Source of the DNA: Thiosocius teredinicola
GTDB taxonomy: Bacteria; Pseudomonadota; Gammaproteobacteria; Chromatiales; Chromatiaceae
NCBI RefSeq assembly: GCF_002009425.1
Contig: NZ_CP019936.1
Location: 1,473,001-1,537,000, forward strand
Reading direction: 5' to 3'
Length of the DNA: 64,000 bases
The notes under the pieces are model-generated. The model made no database searches, had not been told where the DNA came from, and saw nothing but the letters and a program-made list of their open reading frames with translations. Shown in pieces: positions 20,537-29,479 of this stretch; the first letter of the stretch is position 1; every line of letters begins with the position of its first letter. The position numbers were made by a program, and so were the translations under genes.

Positions 20537-20552
20537 AGCATCATGTATGCCA
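20537..20552 (-). promoter_or_regulatory. RpoN (-24/-12) promoter of the rnf operon
   Basis: Read on the minus strand the site is TGGCATACATGATGCT: GG and GC are twelve bases apart, -24 element TGGCAT, -12 element ATGCT (consensus TTGCW). It lies about 40 bases before the rnfA ATG. The nearest TGT-N10-ACA site (20730-20745) is about 180 bases upstream. Confidence 0.65.
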
Positions 20553-20729
20553 TTCGGTTTCTGCGCTTGCCGGTGACGGCCCGCGGCGTTCGCCTGCCTC
20601 GCGCCGGGGCATCTCAAATCGCTGGAATAGTGTGGTAATTGAGTAACTAGCCCTTTATCCGTGCGTTTTGTGGGTGTTTGGCGCAAACCTGGTGCAGGGC
20701 ACGCCGCCAGCCTTTGACCCAGCGTCGTT

Positions 20730-20745
20730 TGTCGGGTTTGCGACA
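20730..20745. promoter_or_regulatory. NifA upstream activator sequence between rnfA and nifL
   Basis: TGT-cgggtttgcg-ACA matches TGT-N10-ACA exactly. It is symmetric, so it may act on rnf (178 bases from that -24 element) or on the degenerate nifL promoter (76 bases, the more usual spacing). Confidence 0.6.
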
Positions 20746-20820
20746 AAACATCGATGACCTCTCTCGGGCTGGTCGCAAACGCGACAGCGGTGCGGTATAG
20801 CCGACAATCGCCAACGCCGT

Positions 20821-20836
20821 TGGCACAAAGCTTACA
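20821..20836 (+). promoter_or_regulatory. Degenerate RpoN-type promoter before nifL
   Basis: TGGCACAAAGCTTACA has a perfect -24 element, but the invariant -12 GC is AC (TTACA). It may be weak, mutated or not used. The predicted start site would fall near 20847, upstream of the chosen nifL start. Confidence 0.4.
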
Positions 20837-20913
20837 GCTGCATGACTGCCGATTTCTCGGATGGGCCCGCTTATTGCAGCCACCTGCAAAAGTCCTCGTG
20901 TCAGGAGCGCGTC

Positions 20914-22536
20914 GTGAGTAAACGATCGCCAGAAAAACCGGTTGAATTGGTCCCTCGCACCTTGGGTGCCTTTCTCGACGGCAATCCGAACGATACGCCG
21001 GCGGAGATTGTCGAGGCGTTCAACAGGTTCTGCGCCGGTGGAGACAATCCGTTGTCTCCACATCTGTTCTTTCAATTGGTCGAGCTGGCGCCGATTGCGT
21101 TGTCCATCGCCGATGACAAGGCCAACATCCTGTATGCCAATCGACGTTTCGAGCAGCTGACCGGATACAAGCGCGAAGACGTGATCGGTCAGAACGAATC
21201 GATCCTGTCGAACAAGGCGACGCCGCGCGAGGTCTATCAAGACCTGTGGACCACGGTGACCGGTGGCGATACCTGGACGGGCAAGCTGGTCAATCGCACG
21301 AACGAAGGCAAGGCCTATCTTGCCGAGCTCACGATCTCGCCCGGACGCGACAACAAAGGCAACATCACCCACTACCTCGGCATGCATCGCGACATCACCC
21401 AGGTGTACGAGTTGCAGTGCCAGGTGGCCAACCAGAAGGGCCTGTTCGAAACGATCCTGGATACCGCGCCGGTCGTGGTCGCGTTGCTCGACGTCAATCA
21501 CAAGGTGATTCTCGACAACCAGGAATACAAGAAGCTGCTGGGCGATCTGCGCGGTACCGAGCCGGCACAGATCTTGATGCAGGCGGTTGCGGAGCAGGGC
21601 GGCAGGGAAATTCCCGAACCCGGCATGAAGGGCAGCGACTTCCGCAACCAAGAGGTACGTCTTGAATTCGCGAGCAGTGGGTCGCGTTGGTTTGTGTGTT
21701 CGGCGACCTGGCTGGCAGACATCGACCAATCCGCATCGAGTTACTTCAAGACCAGCAAGCCGCAGTCGGTCTGCCTGTTCGTTGCCAGTGAGACGACGCG
21801 TCAGCGACGTGAGCATGAACGCGCACGCATGGAACATCTGCGCGCAAGCCTGTCGGAGCAACAACGCATTCGTGGCATGCGCGAGGCGCTTGCCGCGGCC
21901 ACCTATCAGATCCAGCAGCCGTTGAACCTGATCAATGCCGCTACGGCGATGCTCGGCAGACAGGGCGATGGCGCGGAGAACCTGTTGCAGGCCTTGCGCC
22001 AGATCGGCGACTCGGCTCAGCAGGCCTACGAGACCTTGCGCAATGCGTTGCCGCAAGAAGACGAAGAGCCGCAGCAGTTGCTCAACCTCAACGAGGTTGC
22101 GCAAGAAGTGTTGCAGATGGTCACCGATCGCTTGTTGAAGAACGGCATCGTGGTCACTTGGCGCCCGAGTGTTGTGTTGTCGGCCGTGAACGGCAGGGCG
22201 AAGCAGGTGCGTGGTCTGCTGATGAACATCGTCGACAACGCGATCATCGCCTTGTCTGAATCGTCGCAAAGCCATCGTGAATTGACGATAGGCACATCGG
22301 AGGCCAACGGCGTGCTGGTGGTCACGATCGAAGACAACGGCCCGGGTGTGCCGAGCGATGAACGCATGGCCGTATTCAATCCGCTGCACTGCGGTTGGAC
22401 GAACAAAGTCGGCCATGCCGGCATGGGGTTGGCTGTCGCGCAAGAGATCGCGATCCAACATGGTGGTGGCGTCGTCATCGACGATACCGAGACTCAAGGT
22501 TGTCGCGTCCGGATCGAGTTTCCGGTAGCGAAGTAG
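20914..22536 (+). CDS. nifL: NifL, redox- and nitrogen-sensing anti-activator of NifA
   Basis: A 540-residue protein with two PAS domains (about 40-145, FAD-type, motif GYKREDVIGQNESIL; about 155-260), a coiled linker and a C-terminal GHKL domain (IVDNAIIALSE; DNGPGV; GHAGMGLAVAQEI). The region equivalent to the H-box reads YQIQQPLNLINAA without a phospho-acceptor His, as expected for a NifL that sequesters NifA by contact. I chose GTG at 20914 because CAGGAG lies six bases upstream; an ATG at 20842 lies at the promoter and lacks a site. nifA follows after seven bases. Confidence 0.93.
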   Translation: MSKRSPEKPVELVPRTLGAFLDGNPNDTPAEIVEAFNRFCAGGDNPLSPHLFFQLVELAPIALSIADDKANILYANRRFEQLTGYKREDVIGQNESILSNKATPREVYQDLWTTVTGGDTWTGKLVNRTNEGKAYLAELTISPGRDNKGNITHYLGMHRDITQVYELQCQVANQKGLFETILDTAPVVVALLDVNHKVILDNQEYKKLLGDLRGTEPAQILMQAVAEQGGREIPEPGMKGSDFRNQEVRLEFASSGSRWFVCSATWLADIDQSASSYFKTSKPQSVCLFVASETTRQRREHERARMEHLRASLSEQQRIRGMREALAAATYQIQQPLNLINAATAMLGRQGDGAENLLQALRQIGDSAQQAYETLRNALPQEDEEPQQLLNLNEVAQEVLQMVTDRLLKNGIVVTWRPSVVLSAVNGRAKQVRGLLMNIVDNAIIALSESSQSHRELTIGTSEANGVLVVTIEDNGPGVPSDERMAVFNPLHCGWTNKVGHAGMGLAVAQEIAIQHGGGVVIDDTETQGCRVRIEFPVAK

Positions 22537-22543
22537 GTTGCCC

Positions 22544-24142
22544 GTGGATACCGGTACGCAAACCAATCCCCAACTCCCCGACATCGACGAACTGGTCGTG
22601 ATGTGCGACCTGTTGGAGAGTCATCTGAACGCGCTGTACGCTGTCAGCCGCGTGCTGAGTCGGTCGTTGGAATCGAAAGAAACACTGCGTGAAGTGTTGA
22701 ACGTTCTGCACAAGACCGGCGGTATCTGCCACGGCATGTTCTGCCTGGTGGACGAAGAAACGGGCGATCTGCAGGTAACGGCAATCCATGGCGGCGATGC
22801 CGATCCGTTCGAGTCGGTGCGCTATCGCCCCGGTGAAGGCGTTGTCGGGACCATACTCAAGCATGACGAACCGTGGATCGTGCCGCGCCTCGGCGACGAG
22901 CCGAAGTTTCTCGATCGTCTGCATGTCTTCCAACCTGAGCTGCCGTTTATCGGTGTGCCGATCCACATCGGCGACAACGACCCGGTCGGTGTGTTCGCGG
23001 CACAGCCGCCTGCCGGTGAGTTCGTGCTGGTCCGGCATGCGCGCTTCCTCGAGATGGTGTCGAACCTGATCGGCCAGGCGGTTCGCCTTTCGCGCATGGT
23101 GGCGGCCGAGAAACGCGAGCTGCGCGATGAGCGCGATAGTCTGCGGCGCCAGGTCAAGGGCGAGCATGGCTTCAGCAACATGATCGGTCGCTCGCATTCG
23201 ATGACCACGATCTTCGAGCAGATCCGCCAGGTCGCCAAGTGGGGTACGACCGTGCTGATCCGCGGCGAGTCCGGTACCGGCAAGGAACTGGTTGCCAACT
23301 CGATTCACTACAACTCGCCGCGTGCCAGCAGGCCGTTCGTCAAGCTGAACTGCGCGGCTCTGCCCGACAACCTGCTCGAATCCGAATTGTTCGGCCATGA
23401 GAAGGGTGCGTTCACCGGCGCGGTCTCGCAACGCAAGGGACGCTTCGAGCAGGCCGACGGCGGTACGCTGTTTCTCGATGAGATCGGTGAGATCTCGCCG
23501 GCGTTTCAGGCCAAGCTGCTGCGCGTGTTGCAGGAAGGTGAATTTGAGCGGGTCGGTGGAACGCGAACGCAGAAGGTCGATGTGCGCGTGATCGCCGCGA
23601 CCAACCGCGACCTCGAAACCGAGGTGCAGGAAGGGCTGTTCCGCGAAGACCTGTATTACCGGCTCAATGTGATGCCGATCATGATGCCGGCGCTGCGCGA
23701 TCGCATCGAAGACCTGCCGGACCTGGCGCGCTTCATGGTTTCCAAGGTCGCCAAGCAGCAGAGTCGCGAACTCGACATTACCGAGAGTGCGGTGCGTCTG
23801 CTGATGCGACACGACTGGCCAGGCAACGTGCGCGAGCTCGAAAACTGTCTTGAGCGAGCCGCGGTCATGAGCGGCGATGGCCTGATCGATCGCGAGGCGA
23901 TCGAACGCACCGGCCTGGCCGGCCTGCTGCAGCCGGGCCTGCAGGCGCCGAGTGGCGGTGGCGAACGCCGGCGGGCTGCCATCGACTTCAACGACCCCAA
24001 CCTCGATGAGCGCGAGCGTGTGATCGCGGCCCTGGAAGAGGCCGGCTGGGTGCAGGCCAAGGCGGCCCGGTTGCTGGGTATGACGCCGCGGCAGATCGCC
24101 TATCGCATCCAGACGCTCAACATCAAGCTGCGTCAGCTCTGA
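22544..24142 (+). CDS. nifA: NifA, RpoN-dependent activator of nif genes
   Basis: A 532-residue enhancer-binding protein: GAF domain (about 35-175), AAA+ domain (Walker A GESGTGKE; RpoN-contact loop GAFTGA; Walker [13 protein letters not shown]) and a C-terminal Fis-type helix-turn-helix ([17 protein letters not shown]). No Cys cluster lies between the AAA+ and DNA-binding domains, so oxygen control should pass through NifL. The start is GTG at 22544 (GTAGG six bases upstream); an in-frame TTG lies at 22538. It is cotranscribed with nifL. Confidence 0.95.
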   Translation: MDTGTQTNPQLPDIDELVVMCDLLESHLNALYAVSRVLSRSLESKETLREVLNVLHKTGGICHGMFCLVDEETGDLQVTAIHGGDADPFESVRYRPGEGVVGTILKHDEPWIVPRLGDEPKFLDRLHVFQPELPFIGVPIHIGDNDPVGVFAAQPPAGEFVLVRHARFLEMVSNLIGQAVRLSRMVAAEKRELRDERDSLRRQVKGEHGFSNMIGRSHSMTTIFEQIRQVAKWGTTVLIRGESGTGKELVANSIHYNSPRASRPFVKLNCAALPDNLLESELFGHEKGAFTGAVSQRKGRFEQADGGTLFLDEIGEISPAFQAKLLRVLQEGEFERVGGTRTQKVDVRVIAATNRDLETEVQEGLFREDLYYRLNVMPIMMPALRDRIEDLPDLARFMVSKVAKQQSRELDITESAVRLLMRHDWPGNVRELENCLERAAVMSGDGLIDREAIERTGLAGLLQPGLQAPSGGGERRRAAIDFNDPNLDERERVIAALEEAGWVQAKAARLLGMTPRQIAYRIQTLNIKLRQL

Positions 24143-24170
24143 AGCGTTCGTCCTGAATATCGTCTGGCTG

Positions 24171-24195
24171 GCTGCCGGTCGTGCTGACCGGCAGC
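24171..24195 (+). terminator. Hairpin after nifA
   Basis: GCTGCCGGTC-gtgct-GACCGGCAGC is a perfect 10-bp stem 28 bases after the nifA stop. No U-run follows, so termination may be partial or factor-dependent. Confidence 0.5.
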
Positions 24196-24232
24196 GACAC
24201 CGTTCAGCGCGTTGAAGGTCTCCCATCCTTTT

Positions 24233-24248
24233 TGTGTGGTGTTCGACA
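24233..24248. promoter_or_regulatory. NifA upstream activator sequence 1 of nifB
   Basis: TGT-gtggtgttcg-ACA matches the NifA site exactly, about 100 bases before the nifB -24 element. Confidence 0.65.
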
Positions 24249-24266
24249 GGGGCGTAGCGAAAGCCC

Positions 24267-24282
24267 TGTTGTATTCACGACA
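24267..24282. promoter_or_regulatory. NifA upstream activator sequence 2 of nifB
   Basis: TGT-tgtattcacg-ACA is a second exact match, 34 bases downstream of the first, about three helical turns. An AT-rich stretch between it and the promoter (24299-24320) could take IHF, though I see no exact IHF consensus. Confidence 0.65.
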
Positions 24283-24344
24283 AGAGCCACCTGCTGCCTA
24301 TGAATATTCGTTTTAAAACAGGGTGTTGCGAGGTGTTTCAAGAT

Positions 24345-24360
24345 AGGCATGCTCTCTGCA
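24345..24360 (+). promoter_or_regulatory. RpoN (-24/-12) promoter of the nifB operon
   Basis: AGGCATGCTCTCTGCA has GG and GC twelve bases apart with -24 GGCATG and -12 CTGCA. Transcription should start near 24371, which rules out the in-frame ATG at 24349 as the nifB start. Confidence 0.7.
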
Positions 24361-24408
24361 TTACCCAATCCGTCACTTATCTTTTCACCGGTTGCCGGAG
24401 GAAGTTTG

Positions 24409-25917
24409 ATGGAACTGACCGTACTGAATAACGACGCAGGCGCAGAGGCTGGTGGTTGTAGCTCGAGCGGCTGTGGGAGCAGTGGCGACCAACTGTCGCA
24501 CCTGCCGGATGACATTCGCGAAAAGGTACACAACCATCCGTGCTATTCCGAAGAGGCGCATCATCACTATGCGCGTATGCACGTCGCCGTAGCGCCGGCA
24601 TGCAACATCCAATGTCATTACTGCAACCGCAAGTACGACTGTGCCAACGAATCGCGCCCCGGCGTCGTATCCGAGCTGCTGTCGCCCGATCAGGCCGTCC
24701 GCAAAGTGTTGGCGGTAGCCGCCAACATTCCGCAGATGACCGTGTTGGGAATCGCCGGCCCCGGCGATCCGCTGGCCAACCCGGAGCGCACCTTCGAAAC
24801 CTTCCGTCAACTGACCGAGAAGGCACCTGACATCAAGCTGTGCGTGTCGACCAACGGTCTGGCACTGCCGGCGCAGGTCGAAGAGCTGTGCAAGCACAAC
24901 ATCGACCACGTGACGATCACCATCAACACCGTCGATCCTGAGATCGGCGCCAAGATCTACCCCTGGGTGTTCTGGAACAACCGCCGTATCAAGGGCGTTA
25001 AAGGCGCCAAGATCCTGATCGAGCAGCAGCAGAAGGGTCTGGAGATGCTGACCGAGCGCGGCATCCTGGTCAAAGTCAACTCGGTGATGATCCCCGGCGT
25101 CAACGACAAGCACCTCGAAGAGGTCAGCAAGGTCGTCAAGGAGAAGGGCGCCTTCCTGCACAACGTGATGCCGCTGATCGCCGAAGCCGAGCATGGCACC
25201 TTCTACGGCGTAATGGGTCAGCGCGGTCCGACGCATGATGAACTGCAGGATCTGCAGGACAAGTGCTCCGGCGACATGAACATGATGCGTCACTGCCGCC
25301 AGTGCCGTGCCGATGCGGTTGGTCTGCTCGGTGAAGACCGTGGTGACGAGTTCACCATGGACAAGATTGAAGAGATGGAAATCGATTACGAAGCGGCCAT
25401 GGTCAAGCGTAAGGAGATCCACCTGGAGATCGAAGCCAACCGCAAGGCGCAGGCCGCGAAAAGCGGCGAGGCCTTCGTTGCCCTGGCTTCCCTGGGCACC
25501 AAGAAGAAGGAACTGCGCCCGGTGCTGATGGCCGTGGCCACCACCGGCGGTGGGCTGATCAACCAGCACTTCGGCCATGCCAGCGAATTCCTGATCTACG
25601 AGGCGTCGCCTACAGACGTGCGTTTCATCAGCCATCGCAAGGTCGACCTGTATTGCTCGGGTGGCGACACCTGCGGCGACGCCGAGACCGCGTTGCAGAA
25701 GAACATCCGCACGCTCGAAGGCTGTGAGGTCGTGCTGTGCTCCAAGATCGGTTACGAGCCCTGGGACATGCTCGAAGAGGCAGGCATTCAGCCGAACGGC
25801 GAACATGCCATGGAGCCGATCGAAGACGCGATTGCTGCCGTCTACAAAGAGATGGCGGACGCAGGTCAGCTCGACAAGCCGCGTCAAACCGCCGAAGCCG
25901 CCCAGGCCACTGCGTAA
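24409..25917 (+). CDS. nifB: NifB, radical SAM FeMo-cofactor core (NifB-co) synthase
   Basis: A 502-residue protein. It has an N-terminal Cys-rich segment ([11 protein letters not shown]), the radical SAM motif [17 protein letters not shown] at about residue 64 and a C-terminal NifX-like domain (about 365-480; [18 protein letters not shown]). It fuses 4Fe-4S clusters with an extra sulfur and a SAM-derived carbide. I chose ATG 24409, preceded by GGAGGAAG. First gene of a nine-gene operon. Confidence 0.97.
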   Translation: MELTVLNNDAGAEAGGCSSSGCGSSGDQLSHLPDDIREKVHNHPCYSEEAHHHYARMHVAVAPACNIQCHYCNRKYDCANESRPGVVSELLSPDQAVRKVLAVAANIPQMTVLGIAGPGDPLANPERTFETFRQLTEKAPDIKLCVSTNGLALPAQVEELCKHNIDHVTITINTVDPEIGAKIYPWVFWNNRRIKGVKGAKILIEQQQKGLEMLTERGILVKVNSVMIPGVNDKHLEEVSKVVKEKGAFLHNVMPLIAEAEHGTFYGVMGQRGPTHDELQDLQDKCSGDMNMMRHCRQCRADAVGLLGEDRGDEFTMDKIEEMEIDYEAAMVKRKEIHLEIEANRKAQAAKSGEAFVALASLGTKKKELRPVLMAVATTGGGLINQHFGHASEFLIYEASPTDVRFISHRKVDLYCSGGDTCGDAETALQKNIRTLEGCEVVLCSKIGYEPWDMLEEAGIQPNGEHAMEPIEDAIAAVYKEMADAGQLDKPRQTAEAAQATA

Positions 25918-25929
25918 AGGAGACCCAGC

Positions 25930-26208
25930 ATGGCATTGTCAATTGTTGAAGGATGTGTGAACTGTTGGGCCTGCGCACCGGTTTGTCCGAGCGATGCGAT
26001 CTTCGAGGCCACGCCGCATTTCATGATCGATGCAAAGAAGTGCACCGAGTGCGAAGGCGACTACGCGAACCCGCAATGCGCGAGCATCTGCCCGATTGAG
26101 ACGGTGATTCTCGATGCGGCAGGCGATCCGCTCAATCCACCGGGTTCGCTGACCGGCATCCCGCCGGAGACGATGGCCGCGGCGATGGCTGAGATCCAGG
26201 CACGGTGA
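25930..26208 (+). CDS. fdxN: NifB-associated 2x[4Fe-4S] ferredoxin
   Basis: A 92-residue ferredoxin with CVNCWACAPVCP and a second set with the longer loop typical of nif FdxN (CTECEGDYANPQCASICP). FdxN donates electrons or clusters to NifB in related organisms. It lies 12 bases after nifB with an AAGGAG site. It resembles the shorter ferredoxin at 38417. Confidence 0.93.
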   Translation: MALSIVEGCVNCWACAPVCPSDAIFEATPHFMIDAKKCTECEGDYANPQCASICPIETVILDAAGDPLNPPGSLTGIPPETMAAAMAEIQAR

Positions 26209-26212
26209 CGAC

Positions 26213-26440
26213 ATGATCATGGCTACCCTGGAACCCAAGCTCGACACTGTGCGATCGCGTGCACTGCGTCATCATCCGCGTCTCGCGTGGGCCCGGTTCG
26301 GATTTGACCTGTTGTGCCGCCTGCGGCGCCCGGTCGATGTTCCGCAACCGGAGTGGGCGAGGGTTTCCAGGCGTGCCTGGCGTCGACACTCGGCGTTGCT
26401 GACCTGTCTGTACGAAGAGCGCAACGGGGGTATGCGGTGA
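26213..26440 (+). CDS. Small Arg-rich protein of unknown function in the nifB operon
   Basis: A 75-residue protein (MIMATLEPKLDTVRSRALRH...). It is very basic, Trp- and Arg-rich, with no Cys pattern other than two single Cys. I do not recognise it. Its stop codon overlaps the nifO GTG start (GTGA), and it begins four bases after fdxN, so it is placed like a real, coupled cistron. A second ATG at 26219 is possible. Confidence 0.6.
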   Translation: MIMATLEPKLDTVRSRALRHHPRLAWARFGFDLLCRLRRPVDVPQPEWARVSRRAWRRHSALLTCLYEERNGGMR

Positions 26441-26868
26441 CCCGCGTGGTGTTCTACGAGAAACCCGGCTGTATCAACAACACGCGGCAAAAGAAGTTGT
26501 TGCGTGGGCTGGGGCACGAACTCATCGAGCGCGACTTGCTGACCGAGATGTGGACGGTGGGCCGTCTGGCCGAGTTTTTCGATGGCATGCCGCTGGCCGA
26601 ATGGTTCAATCCGAGCGCACCGAGCATCAAGTCGGGCTCGATCGATCCGGGCGCGCTGAGCGAGAAGGCCGCGTTGGCGCTGATGGTGAAAGAGCCCTTG
26701 CTGATCCGTCGTCCGTTGATGGACACGCCCTTCGGTCTGTCCGTCGGGTTTGATGACGGCCCGGTGCTGCGTGCGCTGGGCGTGCAACTCGAGCCCGATG
26801 TCGATCTGCAGACCTGTGTGCGAACGGATATCGACCAAGGCTGCATCCCGGATGGTGGTGTCACGTGA
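26437..26868 (+). CDS. nifO: NifO, ArsC/Spx-family nitrogenase-associated protein
   Basis: A 143-residue thioredoxin-fold protein of the ArsC family (VVFYEKPGCINNTRQKKLL with one Cys; IRRPLMDT near the end as in ArsC/Spx). nifO in A. vinelandii lies in the same place between nifB and nifQ and affects molybdenum allocation. The GTG start overlaps the upstream stop and the stop overlaps the next GTG. Redox catalysis is not evident from a single Cys. Confidence 0.87.
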   Translation: MTRVVFYEKPGCINNTRQKKLLRGLGHELIERDLLTEMWTVGRLAEFFDGMPLAEWFNPSAPSIKSGSIDPGALSEKAALALMVKEPLLIRRPLMDTPFGLSVGFDDGPVLRALGVQLEPDVDLQTCVRTDIDQGCIPDGGVT

Positions 26869-28148
26869 GCGATCTTCAGGATGCACTCGATCACAGGCGC
26901 GCCGTGGAGTTCGCGCCTGACGTGTTCTGGGTGGGCGCACTCGATCCGACCTTGCGCACGTTCGATATCATCCTGAAGACCTCCAACGGCACAACATACA
27001 ACTCGTACCTGGTTCGCGGCAGCGAAGGCGTTGCGATCGTCGATACCGTAAAGCAAGAGTTTTCCGACGAGTTCTTTGCGCGCCTCGAATCGGTCGCAAG
27101 CTACGACGAGATCAAGGTTATCGTTCTCAATCACCTTGAGCCCGACCACAGCGGCGCCCTGCCGGAGCTGATGCGGCGTGCACCGAATGCGCGCCTGTAT
27201 ATCTCGACCCGCGCGACCTCGATGCTCAAGGCGCTGCTCAAGCCGAAAGATGAACCGCTCGACTACACGACGGTGACGACGGATGACGTCGTCAGTCTGG
27301 GGGATCGCACGCTGCGATTCCTGCACACCCCGTTTCTGCATTGGCCCGATACGCAATGCACCTATCTCGAAGGCGAGGCAGTACTGTTCTCGGGCGATGT
27401 ATTCGGCTGCCACTACTGTGACTCGCGCCTGTTCAATGACACCGTCGGCGACTTCCGGTTTTCGTTCGATTACTACTATGCGCACATCATGCGTCCCTTC
27501 AAGGATTGGGTGCTCGATGCGCTGGCGTTGATCGAACCGCTCAAGCTCAAGATCATCGCCCCGACACACGGGCCGATATTGCGCGACCGGCCGCGTCGCT
27601 ATGTGGCTCATTACCGCGAATTGTCGCAGTCCAGCCTGGCCGGCCAGATCGGCAACAACGACAAGTCGTTGGCAGTCTTCTACATGAGTTCGTACGGCAA
27701 TACCGCGCGTATGGCCGAGGCGGTTTTCGAGGGTGCCGACGAAATCCCCGGTGTGCGTGTTTCTCTCTACGATCTCGAGGGTGGTGAAACCGAACCCTTT
27801 GTCGACCTGATCGAAGAAGCCGACGCCTTGGCCTTCGGTTCGCCCACGATCAATGGCGATGCGGTCAAACCGGTATGGGACCTGTTGTCGTCGCTCGCCG
27901 TCGTCAGCCTCAAAGGCAAGATGGGTGCGGCCTTCGGCAGCTACGGCTGGAGCGGCGAGGCGGTGCCGATGATCGAAGACCGCATGCGCGGTCTGAAGAT
28001 GCGCGTCCCGCTCAAGGGGCTGCGGGTAAAACTGATCCCAACCGACGAAGAATTGCTCGAGTGTCGTGACTTCGGCCGCTGGCTGGCTTCCGAGCTGGTC
28101 GGCAAGCGTACGCAAAAGGCCGTTATCGATCTGGCGGATCTCGGTTGA
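26865..28148 (+). CDS. Flavodiiron protein (FprA family, A-type flavoprotein)
   Basis: A 427-residue protein: N-terminal metallo-beta-lactamase domain with the diiron ligands (NHLEPDHSGALPEL, HTPFLHWPDT, LFSGDVFGCHYCD, APTHGPI) and a C-terminal flavodoxin domain (about 262-400; FYMSSYGNTARMAEAV). Such proteins reduce O2 or NO to water or N2O with electrons from small redox proteins. GTG start, overlapping nifO by four bases. Its placement in the nifB operon beside two ferredoxins and FeSII points to oxygen removal around nitrogenase (inference). Confidence 0.93.
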   Translation: MSDLQDALDHRRAVEFAPDVFWVGALDPTLRTFDIILKTSNGTTYNSYLVRGSEGVAIVDTVKQEFSDEFFARLESVASYDEIKVIVLNHLEPDHSGALPELMRRAPNARLYISTRATSMLKALLKPKDEPLDYTTVTTDDVVSLGDRTLRFLHTPFLHWPDTQCTYLEGEAVLFSGDVFGCHYCDSRLFNDTVGDFRFSFDYYYAHIMRPFKDWVLDALALIEPLKLKIIAPTHGPILRDRPRRYVAHYRELSQSSLAGQIGNNDKSLAVFYMSSYGNTARMAEAVFEGADEIPGVRVSLYDLEGGETEPFVDLIEEADALAFGSPTINGDAVKPVWDLLSSLAVVSLKGKMGAAFGSYGWSGEAVPMIEDRMRGLKMRVPLKGLRVKLIPTDEELLECRDFGRWLASELVGKRTQKAVIDLADLG

Positions 28149-28192
28149 CAGCAGCGGCGAAGGGACGCGCCGATGCGATGTTGAAGAATTGA

Positions 28193-28504
<312 letters not shown>

Positions 28505-28553
28505 TAGACGTTTTTTACGTTTACACGCACTGTAGTTTTTGGAGTAACAAACC

Positions 28554-28904
28554 ATGGCACTTATTACATTCAGCAGCGACGAGTACAAAGACAAGACCGT
28601 GTACGCAGTTGCAGGCAGTCACACCGAAACCGTTCTGAAAATCGCCAAGATGAACAAGATCCCGATCTCGTTCGATTGCGAAGACGGCGAATGCGGCAGC
28701 TGTCTGGTTCACGTTTCCAGTGTTGATGACAAGAACCAGCGGATGGGTGGTCCTTTGACCGCCAAAGAGATCGGCGTTCTGCGCCAGCTCGGCAAGATCA
28801 CCAAGGACGACGTCGACAACATGGCAGTCAACGATCTGCCGACCGAATGGCGTCTGGCCTGCCAGATGATTCCGCGCGACGAAGACATCCTGGTCGAGTA
28901 CTGA
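28554..28904 (+). CDS. Shethna protein II (FeSII)-like [2Fe-2S] protein
   Basis: A 116-residue 2Fe-2S protein. Ligands lie in FDCEDGECGSCLVHV and WRLACQ, with an inserted helical region of about 60 residues between them (LTAKEIGVLRQLGKITKDDV, then NDLPTEWRLACQ-IPRDEDILVEY). That insert and the tail are the features of A. vinelandii FeSII, which binds oxidised nitrogenase and shields it from O2. GGAGTAA precedes the ATG. nifQ begins two bases after its stop. Confidence 0.9.
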   Translation: MALITFSSDEYKDKTVYAVAGSHTETVLKIAKMNKIPISFDCEDGECGSCLVHVSSVDDKNQRMGGPLTAKEIGVLRQLGKITKDDVDNMAVNDLPTEWRLACQMIPRDEDILVEY

Positions 28905-28906
28905 GC

Positions 28907-29479
28907 ATGTCTGCCTGTAGCGACATCAGCTATGACGCGCGCGCCGTGCACGCCGAACTGATGGGGTGTGCCACGGGCCATGGCAATGACCAGGCCCTGG
29001 CATGCATGATCGCAACATGGGCATTTGGCGGAGGGGCCCTGCCGTCTTGGTTGGGCCTTTCTGCGCAGGCATTCGATGAGCTGCTCGCGCTGCATTTTCC
29101 CGGTGCGAGCATCTCACCACCGTCTACGGCGGCCGAGGCCGACGGTGAGCGTAGCCTCGAGTTTGCCGACCTGCAGAAACTGATGGTGGAGAATCGCGCC
29201 AACGAATCCCTGTCGGAAATCTGGATGGCGGATATCGTCGCCAGTGCCTGCATGGGCAGCGATCATCTGTGGCAGGACCTGGGACTGTGGTCGCGGGGTG
29301 ACCTGACGGCGCTGATGCAGCGCAATTTCCCCGCGCTGGCGGCGCGCAACGATCGCGATATGAAGTGGAAGAAGTTCCTCTACAAGCAGTTGTGTGAAAC
29401 CGAAGGGATCTATGTTTGCCGCTCGCCGTCGTGCGAGGTGTGTGCGGACTATGCCAATTGTTTCGGTCCCGAAGAATGA
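28907..29479 (+). CDS. nifQ: NifQ, molybdenum donor for FeMo-cofactor
   Basis: A 190-residue protein ending in the NifQ metal motif C-X4-C-X2-C-X5-C (CRSPSCEVCADYANC). NifQ carries a Mo-Fe-S cluster and passes Mo to NifEN/NifH. The ATG comes two bases after the FeSII stop. Its last 29 bases overlap the start of draG. Confidence 0.94.
   Translation: MSACSDISYDARAVHAELMGCATGHGNDQALACMIATWAFGGGALPSWLGLSAQAFDELLALHFPGASISPPSTAAEADGERSLEFADLQKLMVENRANESLSEIWMADIVASACMGSDHLWQDLGLWSRGDLTALMQRNFPALAARNDRDMKWKKFLYKQLCETEGIYVCRSPSCEVCADYANCFGPEE

Noticed and set aside
20647-22584. A 645-codon open frame antisense to nifL
   Set aside because: It mirrors nifL codons and crosses the nifL promoter and nifA start; no recognisable protein.
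22475-24226. A 583-codon open frame antisense to nifA
   Set aside because: Shadow of nifA, with low-complexity His/Gln/Arg-rich translation.
24349-24408. Upstream ATG (24349) as nifB start
   Set aside because: It lies within the -24/-12 promoter, upstream of the predicted start site; the ATG at 24409 has a proper ribosome site.
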